This document shows, one piece after another, positions 8,716-18,221 of a DNA stretch of 64,000 bases. Source of the DNA: Hyphomicrobium sp. LHD-15. Lineage in GTDB: Bacteria > Pseudomonadota > Alphaproteobacteria > Rhizobiales > Hyphomicrobiaceae. The DNA is taken from the NCBI RefSeq assembly GCF_031157355.1, contig NZ_JAVIFT010000001.1, positions 1,054,001 to 1,118,000 of the forward strand, written 5' to 3'. The stretch's first letter is position 1. Each line of letters opens with the position of its first letter. A program made the translations under genes and the position numbers. The notes under the pieces are model-generated. The model saw nothing but the letters and a program-made list of their open reading frames with translations, was not told the origin of the DNA and made no database searches.

Positions 8716-9876
8716 ATGACCCAATCCGCCGTTGCCCCTGCCGAAGCGTCTCACGCCCGTCCCGAATGGACGCGGGCGCGCCGGATCGTGGTCAAGATCG
8801 GCTCGGCGCTGCTGACCGACCGCGAGACCGGGACGCTCAAATCCCAATGGCTGGCCTCCCTCGTCGAGGACGTCGCGGAACTCGTGCGGCAGGGCCGCGA
8901 CGTGGTGCTCGTCTCGTCCGGCTCGATCGCGCTCGGCCGCCACAAGCTCGGGCTTCCGAAGGGGCCGCTCGAACTCGAACAGTCGCAGGCCGCTGCCGCC
9001 GTCGGCCAGATCAGTCTTGCCCATGCCTATCAGGAGCTGGCTGCGAAATCCGGTCTGACGGTCGCGCAGATCCTGCTGACCCTGGGAGATACAGAGCAAC
9101 GCCAGCGTTACCTCAACGCACGCCATACCATCGAGACCCTGCTCGAGCTCAAAGCCATTCCGGTCGTCAACGAGAACGACACAGTCGCGACCGCCGAGAT
9201 CAAATACGGTGACAACGACCGGCTGTCGGCGCGCGTCGCCAGCATGGTCTCGGCCGACTGCCTGGTGCTGCTCTCCGATATCGACGGCCTCTATACCGCG
9301 CCGCCCGCCTCCGATCCCACCGCCAAGCACATCCCGATCGTCACCGAGATCACGGCCGAGATCGAGGCGATGGCGGGTGATGCCGGAACCGAGCTTTCGA
9401 AAGGCGGCATGAAGACCAAGATCGAAGCCGGCAAGATCGCGCTCGGCGCCGGCACCAACATGGTCATCACGACCGGCAAGGTGCTCAATCCGCTGCGCGC
9501 CATTTCGGAAGGCTCCAAGGTCACCTGGTTCCTGGCGAAGCAGGATCCGGTCACGGCCAAGAAGCGCTGGATCGCCGGGCAGCTCGAGCCGCGCGGCGCG
9601 GTCTATGTCGATGCGGGCGCCGAAAAGGCACTCACCGCCGGCAAGAGCCTGCTGGTGGCGGGCGTCAAGCGCGTCGAAGGCGAGTTCGAGCGCGGCGACG
9701 CCGTGATTATCCGGGGACCGGACGGGCGGGAACTCGGGCGTGGACTTTCTGAGTACACCCGCAGCGACGCCGAGCGCATTCTGGGCCGCAAGTCGTCCGA
9801 GATCGCCGAGATCCTCGGGTTCGAAGGCGGGCCAGAGCTGGTTCATCGCAACGACATGGCGCTCACCCGCAAATAG
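8716..9876 (+). CDS. proB: Glutamate 5-kinase
   Basis: A 386-residue enzyme that phosphorylates glutamate in the first step of proline synthesis. The N-terminal amino-acid-kinase domain shows [11 protein letters not shown] near residue 23, [12 protein letters not shown] near 62, [10 protein letters not shown] near 147 and [11 protein letters not shown] near 187. The C-terminal 95 residues are a PUA domain, giving the long form of the family. It is followed 58 bases later by proA on the same strand. In related genomes obgE often precedes proB; here a secreted hypothetical protein does. Confidence 0.96.
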   Translation: MTQSAVAPAEASHARPEWTRARRIVVKIGSALLTDRETGTLKSQWLASLVEDVAELVRQGRDVVLVSSGSIALGRHKLGLPKGPLELEQSQAAAAVGQISLAHAYQELAAKSGLTVAQILLTLGDTEQRQRYLNARHTIETLLELKAIPVVNENDTVATAEIKYGDNDRLSARVASMVSADCLVLLSDIDGLYTAPPASDPTAKHIPIVTEITAEIEAMAGDAGTELSKGGMKTKIEAGKIALGAGTNMVITTGKVLNPLRAISEGSKVTWFLAKQDPVTAKKRWIAGQLEPRGAVYVDAGAEKALTAGKSLLVAGVKRVEGEFERGDAVIIRGPDGRELGRGLSEYTRSDAERILGRKSSEIAEILGFEGGPELVHRNDMALTRK

Positions 9877-9934
9877 CCGCGACCCTTTTGGCCAGGGATT
9901 GACCTTGGCACCCGAAAGCCCAAAGTTACCGACC

Positions 9935-11221
9935 ATGCAGAAAGCTACTCAGCAAGACACGTCCATCGGCGCCTTGATGCGCGACATCGGCCTTGCTGCG
10001 CGCGAAGCTTCGCGGCAGCTTGCGCTCGCGCCGCGCGAAGCCAAGGACAAGGCTTTGCTCATCGCGGCCAACGTGCTGCGCCGCGACGCCAAGGACATCC
10101 TGATCCAGAATGCCAAGGATGTCGCCGCCGCTCGCGCAGCCGGGCGCGCTGAATCTCTCGTCGACCGCCTTGTCCTCACCGAAGCGCGCATCGAGGGGAT
10201 CGCCAAAGGCCTGGAAGAGGTCGCGGCGCTCGCAGATCCGGTCGGCTCGGTGCTTTCGGACTGGACCCGACCCAACGGGCTCAAAATCCAGCGCGTGCGC
10301 GTGCCGATCGGCGTGATCGGCATCATCTACGAGAGCCGGCCGAACGTCACCGCCGACGCGGGGGCGCTCTGCCTCAAGTCGGGCAACGCGGCCATCCTGC
10401 GCGGCGGGAGCGACAGCTACAATTCGAGCAGCGCGATCTATGCCGCGCTCGCGGAAGGCCTCGCGGAAGCCGGCTTGCCGCAAGGTGCCATCCAATACGT
10501 CGCGACGCCCGACCGCGAGGCCGTGGGCCTTATGCTGACGGGCCTCGACGGCGCGATCGACGTGATCGTTCCGCGCGGCGGCAAGAGCCTCGTCGAGCGC
10601 GTGCAAAAGGAAGCGCGCGTGCCGGTGTTCGCGCACCTGGAAGGCATCAATCACACCTACGTGGATGCCAAGGCCGATCTCGATATGGCGCGCACGGTGC
10701 TGGTCAATGCCAAGATGCGCCGCACCGGCGTTTGCGGAGCGACCGAATGCCTGCTGGTGGACCGTAACGCGCCCGCCGACTACCTGCCGACGCTCGTCAA
10801 GGCCTTGCTCGAAGCGGGTGCCGAAGTGCGTGGCGATAGCGCCGCCCAGGCTGCCGATCCGCGCGTGAAGGCGGCCCAGCCCGGCGACTATGGGCATGAA
10901 TTCCTCGACGCGATTATCGCGGTGAAGACGGTGGACGGCGTCGGCGAAGCGATCGCACACATCAGCCGTTACGGCTCGCAGCATACGGATGCGATCATCA
11001 CCGCCGACGAAGCGACCGCCGAGCGGTTCCTCGGCGAGGTGGATAGCGCAATCGTGCTGTGGAACGCCTCCACGCAATTTGCGGACGGCGGCGAGTTCGG
11101 GTTCGGCGCGGAAATCGGCATCGCAACCGGCAAGCTGCATGCGCGCGGGCCGGTTGGCGTCGAGCAGCTCACGAGCTTCAAGTACGTGCTGCGCGGCAAC
11201 GGTCAGGTTCGTCCGGGCTAA
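9935..11221 (+). CDS. proA: Gamma-glutamyl phosphate reductase
   Basis: A 428-residue member of the aldehyde dehydrogenase superfamily that reduces gamma-glutamyl phosphate to glutamate semialdehyde using NADPH. The catalytic cysteine is Cys267 in [10 protein letters not shown]; other family segments are [20 protein letters not shown] near 130 and [10 protein letters not shown] near 211. The start at 9935 is preferred; an upstream in-frame codon at 9740 would lie inside proB. Together with proB it makes the proline precursor. Confidence 0.96.
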   Translation: MQKATQQDTSIGALMRDIGLAAREASRQLALAPREAKDKALLIAANVLRRDAKDILIQNAKDVAAARAAGRAESLVDRLVLTEARIEGIAKGLEEVAALADPVGSVLSDWTRPNGLKIQRVRVPIGVIGIIYESRPNVTADAGALCLKSGNAAILRGGSDSYNSSSAIYAALAEGLAEAGLPQGAIQYVATPDREAVGLMLTGLDGAIDVIVPRGGKSLVERVQKEARVPVFAHLEGINHTYVDAKADLDMARTVLVNAKMRRTGVCGATECLLVDRNAPADYLPTLVKALLEAGAEVRGDSAAQAADPRVKAAQPGDYGHEFLDAIIAVKTVDGVGEAIAHISRYGSQHTDAIITADEATAERFLGEVDSAIVLWNASTQFADGGEFGFGAEIGIATGKLHARGPVGVEQLTSFKYVLRGNGQVRPG

Positions 11222-11239
11222 AAAGAAATACGGGCAGGA

Positions 11240-11653
11240 TCAGGCGACGGCGAGAGTGTCGGCGCCATGCGTCGCGGCCAGGACGCTGTCGAGCGTCTTT
11301 TCCAGCATATCGAGCTTGAACGGCTTCAGCAGATAGCCGTTGGCGCCTGCCGCTTTGGCGGCCAAAATGTTTTCCGGCTTGGCTTCGGCAGTGACCAGGA
11401 TGAACGGCGTCGCGTGCGTTGCGGGAGCGGCGCGCACGATCTTCAGGAGATCGAATCCGCTCATGCCGTCCATGTTCCAGTCCGAGAGGATCAGGTCGTA
11501 AGTGTTCTCGCGGATGCGGTCGAGCGCCTGCAGGCCGTTCACGGCTTCGTCGACATGGGCGTAGCCAAGTTGCAAGAGCAGGCGCCGGATGATCTTCAAC
11601 ATCACCTGACGATCTTCCACGATCAACAGCTTCAGGTCTTCCCGCTTCGTCAT
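11240..11653 (-). CDS. Single-domain response regulator (CheY-like)
   Basis: A 137-residue receiver domain with no output domain. Conserved residues are Asp14 (VED), the phospho-acceptor Asp58 (LILSDWNMDG), Thr88 (LVTAE) and Lys110 (YLLKPF). The DWNM and KPF motifs match CheY and similar stand-alone receivers. The start at 11653 follows a GGTGAG sequence. It is convergent with proA and has no kinase or chemotaxis gene beside it, so its partner is not known. Confidence 0.88.
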   Translation of the reverse strand: MTKREDLKLLIVEDRQVMLKIIRRLLLQLGYAHVDEAVNGLQALDRIRENTYDLILSDWNMDGMSGFDLLKIVRAAPATHATPFILVTAEAKPENILAAKAAGANGYLLKPFKLDMLEKTLDSVLAATHGADTLAVA

Positions 11654-11787
11654 CTCACCGCCCCGACGGTCGCAACGGTTGCCGCGTTCAAGCGGGGCCG
11701 TGCGCGTTTGAATGCTCTCCGACCTCAACCATTCCCGAGCGCGCGATCAGCTTCGATTGTATCGCAGCCGCGCTCTAGGTCCATGAC

Positions 11788-11840
11788 GAGACCCATGTTT
11801 GCGCTCCAGGCGGATGAGGCCTCGAGCGATCATGGTCTGG
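11788..11840. repeat. Degenerate palindromic repeat (CTTCGGA family), copy A
   Basis: Begins GAGACC and ends AGCGATCATGGTCTGG, with arms CCAGGC and GGCCT around a short loop. The layout matches the better copies at 12038-12092 and 18097-18150. Confidence 0.6.
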
Positions 11841-11924
11841 AGCCATTACCAAATCGTTTGTAGCCGGCCGAAATCGGTCGGTTTCCAACGTCGCGGTGAA
11901 ATTTGCCGACAAGCCGTGCCTTGA

Positions 11925-12030
11925 TGAGGCCGATGATTCACGCTTCGGACTCTTCCTACGCTGCCGATTCACGCCGCGCCCGATAGGGGTCGCGACGATC
12001 GGAGCGCATGGGCCCGAAGCGATCATGGTG
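11925..12030. repeat. Compound palindromic repeat (CTTCGGA family), copy B
   Basis: Outer ends are GATGATTCACGCTTCGGA at about 11932-11949 and CCGAAGCGATCATGG at about 12014-12028, pairing as inverted repeats. The 48-bp core at 11959-12006 is the reverse complement of the core at 18015-18062 with two differences. Confidence 0.85.
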
Positions 12031-12037
12031 GTTTTTA

Positions 12038-12092
12038 GTGAGACCGATGATTCACGCTTCAGGCTGATAGGGCCTGAAGCGATCATGGTCTA
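12038..12092. repeat. Palindromic repeat (CTTCGGA family), copy C
   Basis: Runs from GTGAGACCGATGATTCACGC to GAAGCGATCATGGTCTA, with arms CTTCAGG and CCTGAAG around TGATAGGG-like loop sequence. Its last three bases are the complement of the TAG stop of the minus-strand desaturase gene. Confidence 0.85.
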
Positions 12093-13502
12093 GGATGCCT
12101 GCTCCGAGCGGGCCGCCTCGCGTGCGATGCCGTTTGCATCCCGCAGCTCCGCGTATTCGAGGGCGGCGTTGTCGACATAGGCGCGCTCACGGCTAGCGGG
12201 CGCATGGGCCGGACCCAGCGCTTCCAGCGCGGACGGGCCTTCGGAAGATGCAAAGAAGCCGTGCAGCACGACGCCCTTCTCGCGGTAGGTCGGGTCCGCG
12301 AGCAGAAGCTCGTGCAGGCGCTTTAAGTTGTAGTGCGGCACGGAGGCCATCAGGTGGTGGGGCAGGTGATAATCCATGCCCCAGGGAAACACCGCGTAGC
12401 GGACCAAGGGGCCGGTGAGGAATACGCGCGTGTTGGTATAACGGCCACGATCGGCGTTCCCGTGCTGCACCCACTGCCTCAACATCATGAACAGCGGGAA
12501 CGAGGTGAACAGCGGGATGACCCAATAAAGGTTGAAATACTTCCAGGCCGGGGCGATGCCCGAGACCGTCAGATAGGTCAGGGTGCCGTAGAGGATCGCG
12601 AAATAGACGACACGGCTCAGCATCGTTGCGCGATGGGAGATGACCGGCGCCAAGCGCGTCTGCGTGAAAGCGCTTTCAGGAGCCAGCAGCAGATAGGCGA
12701 TGGCGACGATCGTCGAAGCGATCAGCACGGCGCACCCGAGCCTCGCATCGACGAAGCGGATGAGCTCTACGGTCGCGATCGGCGCCGCAACGGCATAGAG
12801 AATGCCAACGCGCAGCGGCCATTTCGAGCCTTGCGCGGCGGGATCGATGTAGGCGTGCTCGTCGAAGCCGACTGCCGAATACTTGGCGCGGAAGACGGTG
12901 AACAGAAACAGCTTCACCGGCGACAGGCGTTTCAGGAACCCCCACAGCAGCTCGATCGACGGCACCGGGAAATCCAGCCAATGGCCGCTTTCCTTGAGCT
13001 GGGCGATGTCCGGATCACGCTCGGGATCGTTGACGAACTGGTGGTGCGCCAGATGATGAAGACGGAACTGGTAGGTGGAGGTGTAGATCGGGAAGGCCGC
13101 GAGCCAATCGGACGCCACTTCGTTCAGCTTGCGGTTCTTGAAAAGAAGAAAGTGCGTGCCTTCGTGGATGGCGCCGCCGAACTGATGCTGGGCCGCCCCC
13201 AGCACCAACGCGGCCATCGTGTTGACCGCGACGATCCAGCCCCAGCCGTATCCCATCTCGTCGATCCACTCATTGGCCTCGATCGCGAGGGCGATGGTGA
13301 TCGCGATGACGGCATAGATCTGCAGGAGATGAAGCCAGTTGGTGGTGTTGTCCCGCGCCTTGAGATCTCTGACGGCTTCCGAATCGGCGCCGGACCGGGC
13401 CGGAGACGATGCGTCGCGGATCGCGCTGGAAGGCCCACCATCCCTGGCGGAAATCGCGACATCGGAACCGGATTTCACGCCTTGCCCCCGGATCAGCCAC
13501 AA
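12090..13502 (-). CDS. Membrane fatty-acid desaturase family protein
   Basis: A 470-residue integral membrane protein with the three histidine boxes of acyl-lipid or sphingolipid-type desaturases: HEGTH at 113-117, HHLAHH at 149-154 and HLPHH near 386. Hydrophobic segments occur near 60-77, 88-104, 255-290 and 310-350. The first ~55 residues are hydrophilic and may not all be translated, so the start is uncertain. The stop codon lies in palindromic repeat copy C. The substrate (fatty acid, carotenoid or other) cannot be fixed from sequence. It sits between proA and nadD, genes that are often close neighbours. Confidence 0.82.
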   Translation of the reverse strand: MWLIRGQGVKSGSDVAISARDGGPSSAIRDASSPARSGADSEAVRDLKARDNTTNWLHLLQIYAVIAITIALAIEANEWIDEMGYGWGWIVAVNTMAALVLGAAQHQFGGAIHEGTHFLLFKNRKLNEVASDWLAAFPIYTSTYQFRLHHLAHHQFVNDPERDPDIAQLKESGHWLDFPVPSIELLWGFLKRLSPVKLFLFTVFRAKYSAVGFDEHAYIDPAAQGSKWPLRVGILYAVAAPIATVELIRFVDARLGCAVLIASTIVAIAYLLLAPESAFTQTRLAPVISHRATMLSRVVYFAILYGTLTYLTVSGIAPAWKYFNLYWVIPLFTSFPLFMMLRQWVQHGNADRGRYTNTRVFLTGPLVRYAVFPWGMDYHLPHHLMASVPHYNLKRLHELLLADPTYREKGVVLHGFFASSEGPSALEALGPAHAPASRERAYVDNAALEYAELRDANGIAREAARSEQAS

Positions 13503-13685
13503 AAAAAGCCCCTGGAATCAGAGACTCTCATTAAAATACTGACGGGTTATAACCTAGGTAGCAAGGAGTTATCGTGGAGGAGCGGCGTTTTGGCTCTTCC
13601 AAGTACTTCGCGGCAACATCCCGATTTCAGCTTATGACCTTGGTGCGGACGACCGCGCGTCGCCCGCAAGGCGAAGGAGCTTGAT

Positions 13686-14156
13686 GTGACGACACTGGAA
13701 GACAACGATCCCCCGCTCGACCTCGCCGGCGAGACCCTGGCGCCGCCGCGCAGCGCGAGCGACCGGGCCTATCGCATCCGCCGCCTGCTGCGTTACACCG
13801 GCGTCAACCTCGCGAGCGTAACGATCGACTACGGGATCTTCCTGTTCCTCACCCACACCTACGACATCCCCGTGACCGCGAGCATCATCGCCTACGCGAT
13901 CGCGCTCGTGTTCAACTACGATCTCTCGAAGCGCTTCGTGTTCGGCTCGGATGGCAGCCACAAGAGCCAGAGGCGGCTGTTTATCGAATTTCTGGCGACC
14001 GGCCTGCTCGGACTCGTGCTCACCGCGGTCGCAACGGCCATCGGGATCCATGCTTTCGGCTTCTCTCCGATACTGGCGAAGACGATAGCCGTGCTCATCT
14101 GTTTCGTGACACTCTATATCATTCGCAGCAGGCTGGTTTTCACTCGGATCGAGTGA
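13686..14156 (+). CDS. GtrA-family membrane protein
   Basis: A 156-residue protein with four hydrophobic segments (about 36-56, 62-80, 97-119 and 125-146) in the GtrA/DPMS arrangement. The GTG start is favoured because AAGGAG lies seven bases upstream; an ATG two bases earlier hits an immediate stop. FNYDLSKRFVF after the second helix is typical of the family. GtrA proteins take part in moving or anchoring polyprenyl-linked sugars during surface polysaccharide modification, but no glycosyltransferase gene adjoins it here. Confidence 0.85.
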   Translation: MTTLEDNDPPLDLAGETLAPPRSASDRAYRIRRLLRYTGVNLASVTIDYGIFLFLTHTYDIPVTASIIAYAIALVFNYDLSKRFVFGSDGSHKSQRRLFIEFLATGLLGLVLTAVATAIGIHAFGFSPILAKTIAVLICFVTLYIIRSRLVFTRIE

Positions 14157-14204
14157 AAACCAGTTCCGCCGCTCCGCTCGCCACCTCACCTCGAATTGGG
14201 TCCG

Positions 14205-14873
14205 ATGTCCGCCCGCGTCTCCTCGAAAAGCTTCGGCTCGATGTCGGTCCGCGTTCCGCCGGCGGTCGCCGGACAGCGGATCGGGCTCATGGGCGGATCA
14301 TTCAACCCGCCGCACCGGGCTCACGTGGCGATTTCGGAAGCGGCTCTGAAGCGGCTCGAACTCGACGAGATCTGGTGGCTGGTCTCGCCCGGGAATCCGC
14401 TGAAGAGCCATTCGGACCTCGCGCCTCTCGACGAGCGACTGGCGGAATGCCGGGCGCTTGCGGTCCATCCGCGCATCAAGGTGACCGGTTTCGAGGCCGA
14501 GCTTCGCAACGTATCGACCGTCGTCACGCTGGCGTTTCTGCGGCGGCGCTATCCGGACGTGCATTTCGTCTGGATCATGGGCGGCGACAATCTCGCGGGA
14601 TTCCATCGCTGGGCGGATTGGCGGCGGATCGCGTCCTTGATGCCGTTTTTAGTTGCAGATCGTCCGCAATGGCGGCTCAAGGCGCTTGCGGCACCGGCTG
14701 CCCGAGCGCTGGCCAAGTACCGCGTTCCGGACAGCCAGGTTCCTGCTTTGGCGCTGCAGACGCCGCCAGCGTGGGCTTACCTCACGCTCCGGCTTTCCCC
14801 TGAATCCTCCAGTGAAATCCGCGCGGCAGGACGTCTCGGCTCACCCAAGAGCTCGCTTGGGAAGAAGGCTTAA
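14205..14873 (+). CDS. nadD: Nicotinate-nucleotide adenylyltransferase
   Basis: A 222-residue nucleotidyltransferase that joins nicotinate mononucleotide and ATP to form deamido-NAD. The ATP-binding motif GGSFNPPHRAHV is near residue 30, WIMGGDNLAGFHRWADW near 124 follows the NadD pattern, and SSSEIRA near the C-terminus corresponds to the second ATP-contact motif. ATG at 14205 is chosen; TTG at 14196 and a later ATG are alternatives. It heads the nadD-rsfS-rlmH run. Confidence 0.94.
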   Translation: MSARVSSKSFGSMSVRVPPAVAGQRIGLMGGSFNPPHRAHVAISEAALKRLELDEIWWLVSPGNPLKSHSDLAPLDERLAECRALAVHPRIKVTGFEAELRNVSTVVTLAFLRRRYPDVHFVWIMGGDNLAGFHRWADWRRIASLMPFLVADRPQWRLKALAAPAARALAKYRVPDSQVPALALQTPPAWAYLTLRLSPESSSEIRAAGRLGSPKSSLGKKA

Positions 14874-15155
14874 CGCAGGACTTGCGACGTATTTTCTACA
14901 GAATGACGCAAGCACCGCGGCTCTCCGAGCTGCGACGGGTGCGACAATCCGGGCAAGATCCTATTGCTGGCGGGGCGACCGGAAGCTATCCTGCACGGGC
15001 TGGTGGCGCAATGAGGCGCTTCCGGTGGTGGATCAACCGGCCAAGATGTGACGCGGGTCGGCCGGTGCGTTTTTGATTAGTCCGCCTTGTGCCTGGTGGC
15101 CGTAACGAAGGATGGCCTCACTTGGTGCTCCAAAGGAAAGGATATTCACCAAAAG

Positions 15156-15566
15156 ATGCGAACCGCCATTGAGGGCGCCCGTAAGGGTGCGCCTCCCGCC
15201 GAGATCGTGCCGCAGCGCGCCAGCTCGGAAGCTCTGCTCAAAGAGGTTCAGCATTGGCTCGATGAAGCCAAGGCCGAAGAGATCGTAACGATCGACCTCA
15301 AAGGTAAGTCGTCGCTTGGCGACTTCATGGTGATTGCAACGGGGCGCTCTGATCGCCACGTGGGCGCGATCGCCGAACAGCTTCGCAAGCACCTCAAGGA
15401 AAAAGGCATCGGTACCGTCCGGGTCGAGGGTCTCGAGACCTGCGACTGGGTCCTGATCGACGCCGTGGACATTCTCGTGCACGTTTTCCGTGCCGAGGTT
15501 CGGGATTTCTACAATCTCGAAAAGATGTGGTCCGCCACGAGGCCGGGCGAGCAGACCTCGCACTAA
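15156..15566 (+). CDS. rsfS: Ribosomal silencing factor RsfS
   Basis: A 136-residue RsfS/Iojap protein that binds ribosomal protein L14 and blocks subunit joining in starvation. Family motifs are DLKGKSSLGDFMVIATGRSD near residue 49 and the region WVLIDAVDILVHVFRAEVRD near 97, ending in FYNLEKMW. Start at 15156 is chosen for length and alignment to the family; an extension to 15087 is open but would add residues not usual in RsfS. It lies between nadD and rlmH as in many bacteria. Confidence 0.94.
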   Translation: MRTAIEGARKGAPPAEIVPQRASSEALLKEVQHWLDEAKAEEIVTIDLKGKSSLGDFMVIATGRSDRHVGAIAEQLRKHLKEKGIGTVRVEGLETCDWVLIDAVDILVHVFRAEVRDFYNLEKMWSATRPGEQTSH

Positions 15567-15688
15567 AGGGCGTCGCGGACCGCGAAGCTCTCGTCTGCCG
15601 GTGACGGCGGCGCTATGGGCGCCGTCACGGCGAGTCTATCCGGGCACTCCCGTGCTAGAGCAAATCGGGCTGGCGGGAGCAGGGTTGA

Positions 15689-16171
15689 ATGCGTCTTTCC
15701 ATCATCGCCGTGGGACGTCTCAAGGATGGTCCCGAGCGTGAGCTATATCTCAAATACGCAAAGCGCATCGACGACACGGGCCGCGCCGTCGCGCTCGGGC
15801 CGCTGACGCTTGCCGAATTGCCCGAGGCGCGCCAATCGGGCGTCACCCAACGGCGCACTGACGAAGCCTCACGTCTGCTCGATTCCACCTCGGGCGCCGA
15901 CCTTCTGGTCGCGCTGGACGGCGGCGGAAAGGCGTTCGGCAGCGACGCCTTCGCCCGCTGGCTTGCGGCGCGACGCGACGAGGGCACTCGCACACTCGCA
16001 TTTCTGATCGGTGGCCCGGACGGGCATGGCGAGGCTGTGCTCTCACGTGCCCAGCTCAAACTATCGCTCGGGCCTTTGACGTTACCGCACGGCATCGCCC
16101 GCATCATCCTGGCCGAGCAACTCTATCGCGCCGCGACCATTCTCTCCGGGCATCCCTATCATCGCGCCTGA
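15689..16171 (+). CDS. rlmH: 23S rRNA (pseudouridine1915-N3)-methyltransferase
   Basis: A 160-residue SPOUT methyltransferase that methylates pseudouridine 1915 of 23S rRNA. The SAM-binding knot is visible in FLIGGPDGHG near residue 106 and LSLGPLTLPHGIARIILAEQ near 127, and the C-terminal GHPYHRA is the family hallmark. The N-terminus MRLSIIAVGRLKDGPE is typical. A hairpin with arms GTGACGGC/GCCGTCAC (15601-15628) lies between it and rsfS. Confidence 0.95.
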   Translation: MRLSIIAVGRLKDGPERELYLKYAKRIDDTGRAVALGPLTLAELPEARQSGVTQRRTDEASRLLDSTSGADLLVALDGGGKAFGSDAFARWLAARRDEGTRTLAFLIGGPDGHGEAVLSRAQLKLSLGPLTLPHGIARIILAEQLYRAATILSGHPYHRA

Positions 16172-16467
16172 CCGCGAGAGGCTGTTACCTAAGGCGGGCC
16201 TTCCGCTCTCTTCCGTCAAATTGTTGAACGAGAGCTGTTCTAGGCTGTGAATTCGCAATTGGACGGGTGCGGGTAAATTTCCTTTGTCCCGGTTTCGGTT
16301 AATCACCAGCCGAGGTCTGGACCTCGAGCCGGCGAGGCCGTATCAATCCGGCACAGATTTCGAGATGCTAGGCCACGCGCCGGTGTTTGAATTTGAAGGC
16401 GGGCGCGCATGCGCGCCTCCAAGCGGCGTTTGAGTATCGTAGGACGTCGGCGTAGGGGAGAATGGGG

Positions 16468-17937
16468 ATGACGGCTCAGGACGTTGCGATGGCGACACCC
16501 GGCGTGTCCGCAGCTCCCGCGGAGCCCAAAGCCGTTCTCGCCATACAAGCCCGCGACCTCGTTCCGCCGGATGCCGAGCGCCCGCGCGAGCGCTTCATCC
16601 CCGTCACCACCTACGCCCTGATCGACCGCCTCACGGCCCCGCAAGTTTGGCCGAACAGGAAGGCGGCGGCCGCACGCCGCTTCTTCCGCTATCTGGAATA
16701 CTGGCGCCGCCAGCAGCACAGCGTCGCGCTCAGCACCGTACTTCAGGCCTACGAGACGTTCAGCCCCGACAGCGATCTTCTGATCACACGCTCGTTCACG
16801 GACGACGAACGGCACGCGATGCAGAAGCGTGTGGTGGTGGATATCGAAAAGATCCTGAAGCAGGCCAACTACGTTCGCATCGATCCGTCGGACGTGCAGA
16901 TGATCCTGACGGAGGACTCCCACTACGGCCTCGACCTGCACGTGGACTTCACGGCGTTCGAGGAAATCCTGATCTACTATCGCGGTGCTTCCAACCGGCG
17001 CGATCAACGGCGCAGGCTAAGCCGCTTCATGCGCAAAGAAGAGTTCGACGTTCCGATCTTCCAGCGCCTGTTCCTGCTGTTCAAGCTCAAGCCGTTCGAG
17101 ACGCGCGTGCTCGAAGTCATGAAAGAGCAGCGTCTGCCCCGCAAGGAAGCCGAAAAGGCGGTTCGAAACCTGCGGGCGATGATCCCGTCAGGCGTCGACG
17201 ACAAGAACATCTACCTGAAGCTCTTCAAGAACATTCCGCGTAGCGACGTGGAGATGGTGTTTCCCAACACGCGCGTGAAGTTCCGCCTGCTCGACAAGCT
17301 GCGGCTCGGCATCACCGCGGGTGGCGGCCTCGGCATGGGCGCAGTGAGCGCGGCCGGCAAGATCGCGGTCGCGGCGACCAACCCGCTGATGGCGGCAGGC
17401 GCCGCGCTCGGCCTCGGCGGCATCGTGTTCCGGCAAGCCGTGAATTTCCTGAACCAGAAGCAGCGCTACATGGTGGTGATGGCGCAGAACCTCTACTTCC
17501 ACGCCATGGCCGACAACCGCGGCGTGCTGATCAAGCTCGCGGATCGCGCGGCGGAAGAAGACGTCAAAGAGGAAATGCTGCTCTACAGCGTGCTCGCCAA
17601 GGAAAGCGCGAAGCACTCGGACCTTCCGGCCATCGATGCCGCCATCGAGCAGTATCTGACGGCGAGCTTCGGCGTCTCGGTCGATTTCGATCTAGAGGAC
17701 GCGTTGCAGAGGCTCATCGCCGATGGGCTCGTGACGGAGGAGCCGGACGGCACATTGCGGACGCTCGGGCCAGAAGCTGCTTCAGCTCATCTCGACGCCA
17801 AATGGGACGTGTTCCTGGACAACCTGCCGGATTGCTCCCTCGACGACAACGAAGGCCGCGAGGTGGAGCGCACCCTTCCCATCCCCGAAGAGACGGCCGT
17901 CGCGGCTCCGCCCCCTGCTCCCGATCAGCAGACCTGA
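16468..17937 (+). CDS. DUF3754 (TMEM143-like) protein
   Basis: A 489-residue protein of the DUF3754 family, related to eukaryotic TMEM143. The start at 16468 is preferred over an ATG six bases upstream because GGGGAG at 16455-16460 is then at normal spacing. Residues about 50-270 are soluble and rich in Arg/Lys; a Gly/Ala-rich hydrophobic stretch near 284-325 probably crosses the membrane; a conserved region YMVVMAQNLYFHAMADNRGV follows near 335. The C-terminal 40 residues are acidic and Pro-rich. Function is not known. It stands alone between rlmH and prmA. Confidence 0.8.
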   Translation: MTAQDVAMATPGVSAAPAEPKAVLAIQARDLVPPDAERPRERFIPVTTYALIDRLTAPQVWPNRKAAAARRFFRYLEYWRRQQHSVALSTVLQAYETFSPDSDLLITRSFTDDERHAMQKRVVVDIEKILKQANYVRIDPSDVQMILTEDSHYGLDLHVDFTAFEEILIYYRGASNRRDQRRRLSRFMRKEEFDVPIFQRLFLLFKLKPFETRVLEVMKEQRLPRKEAEKAVRNLRAMIPSGVDDKNIYLKLFKNIPRSDVEMVFPNTRVKFRLLDKLRLGITAGGGLGMGAVSAAGKIAVAATNPLMAAGAALGLGGIVFRQAVNFLNQKQRYMVVMAQNLYFHAMADNRGVLIKLADRAAEEDVKEEMLLYSVLAKESAKHSDLPAIDAAIEQYLTASFGVSVDFDLEDALQRLIADGLVTEEPDGTLRTLGPEAASAHLDAKWDVFLDNLPDCSLDDNEGREVERTLPIPEETAVAAPPPAPDQQT

Positions 17938-17985
17938 CGCGCGCCGGCATCACGGGCTAAAGCGTATGTGCTTTAGCTGTTTAAC

Positions 17986-18089
17986 GAGACCTATGATTCA
18001 CGCTTCGGACCCCGCGCTCCGATCGTCGCGCCTCCTATCGGGCGCGGCGTGAATCGGCAGCGCAGAAAAAGTCCGAAGCGATCATGGTC
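17986..18089. repeat. Compound palindromic repeat (CTTCGGA family), copy D
   Basis: Starts GAGACCTATGATTCACGC and ends GTCCGAAGCGATCATGGTC. The 48-bp core at 18015-18062 matches 46 of 48 bases of the reverse complement of the core in copy B, while the outermost ends keep the same orientation as in copy B. Confidence 0.85.
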
Positions 18090-18096
18090 ACCTCAG

Positions 18097-18150
18097 TGAG
18101 ACCTATGATTCACGCTTCGGACTGGTAGGGTCCGAAGCGATCATGGTCTA
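18097..18150. repeat. Palindromic repeat (CTTCGGA family), copy E
   Basis: Runs from GTGAGACCTATGATTCACGC to GTCCGAAGCGATCATGG plus TCTA, with arms CTTCGGAC and GTCCGAAG around TGGTAGG. It follows compound copy D at the same 7-base spacing as copy C follows copy B. Confidence 0.85.
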
Positions 18151-18221
18151 TGTTCCCCACCGCCAGCCTCTCCAGGGGCTGGCTAATCTGTGTGCTGTTC
18201 CAATAAGAAAAAACGGACTTC

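Noticed and set aside
11775-12093. Two short frames on opposite strands in the repeat cluster
   Set aside because: Both are made almost wholly of palindromic repeat copies A, B and C, so they are not real genes.
14882-15076. Short frame between nadD and rsfS
   Set aside because: Odd composition, no ribosome-binding site, and no similarity that I recognise; probably a spacer.
11788-18150. Possible CRISPR array
   Set aside because: The repeats are palindromic, variable in length, not evenly spaced, spread over separate loci, and no cas gene is near.
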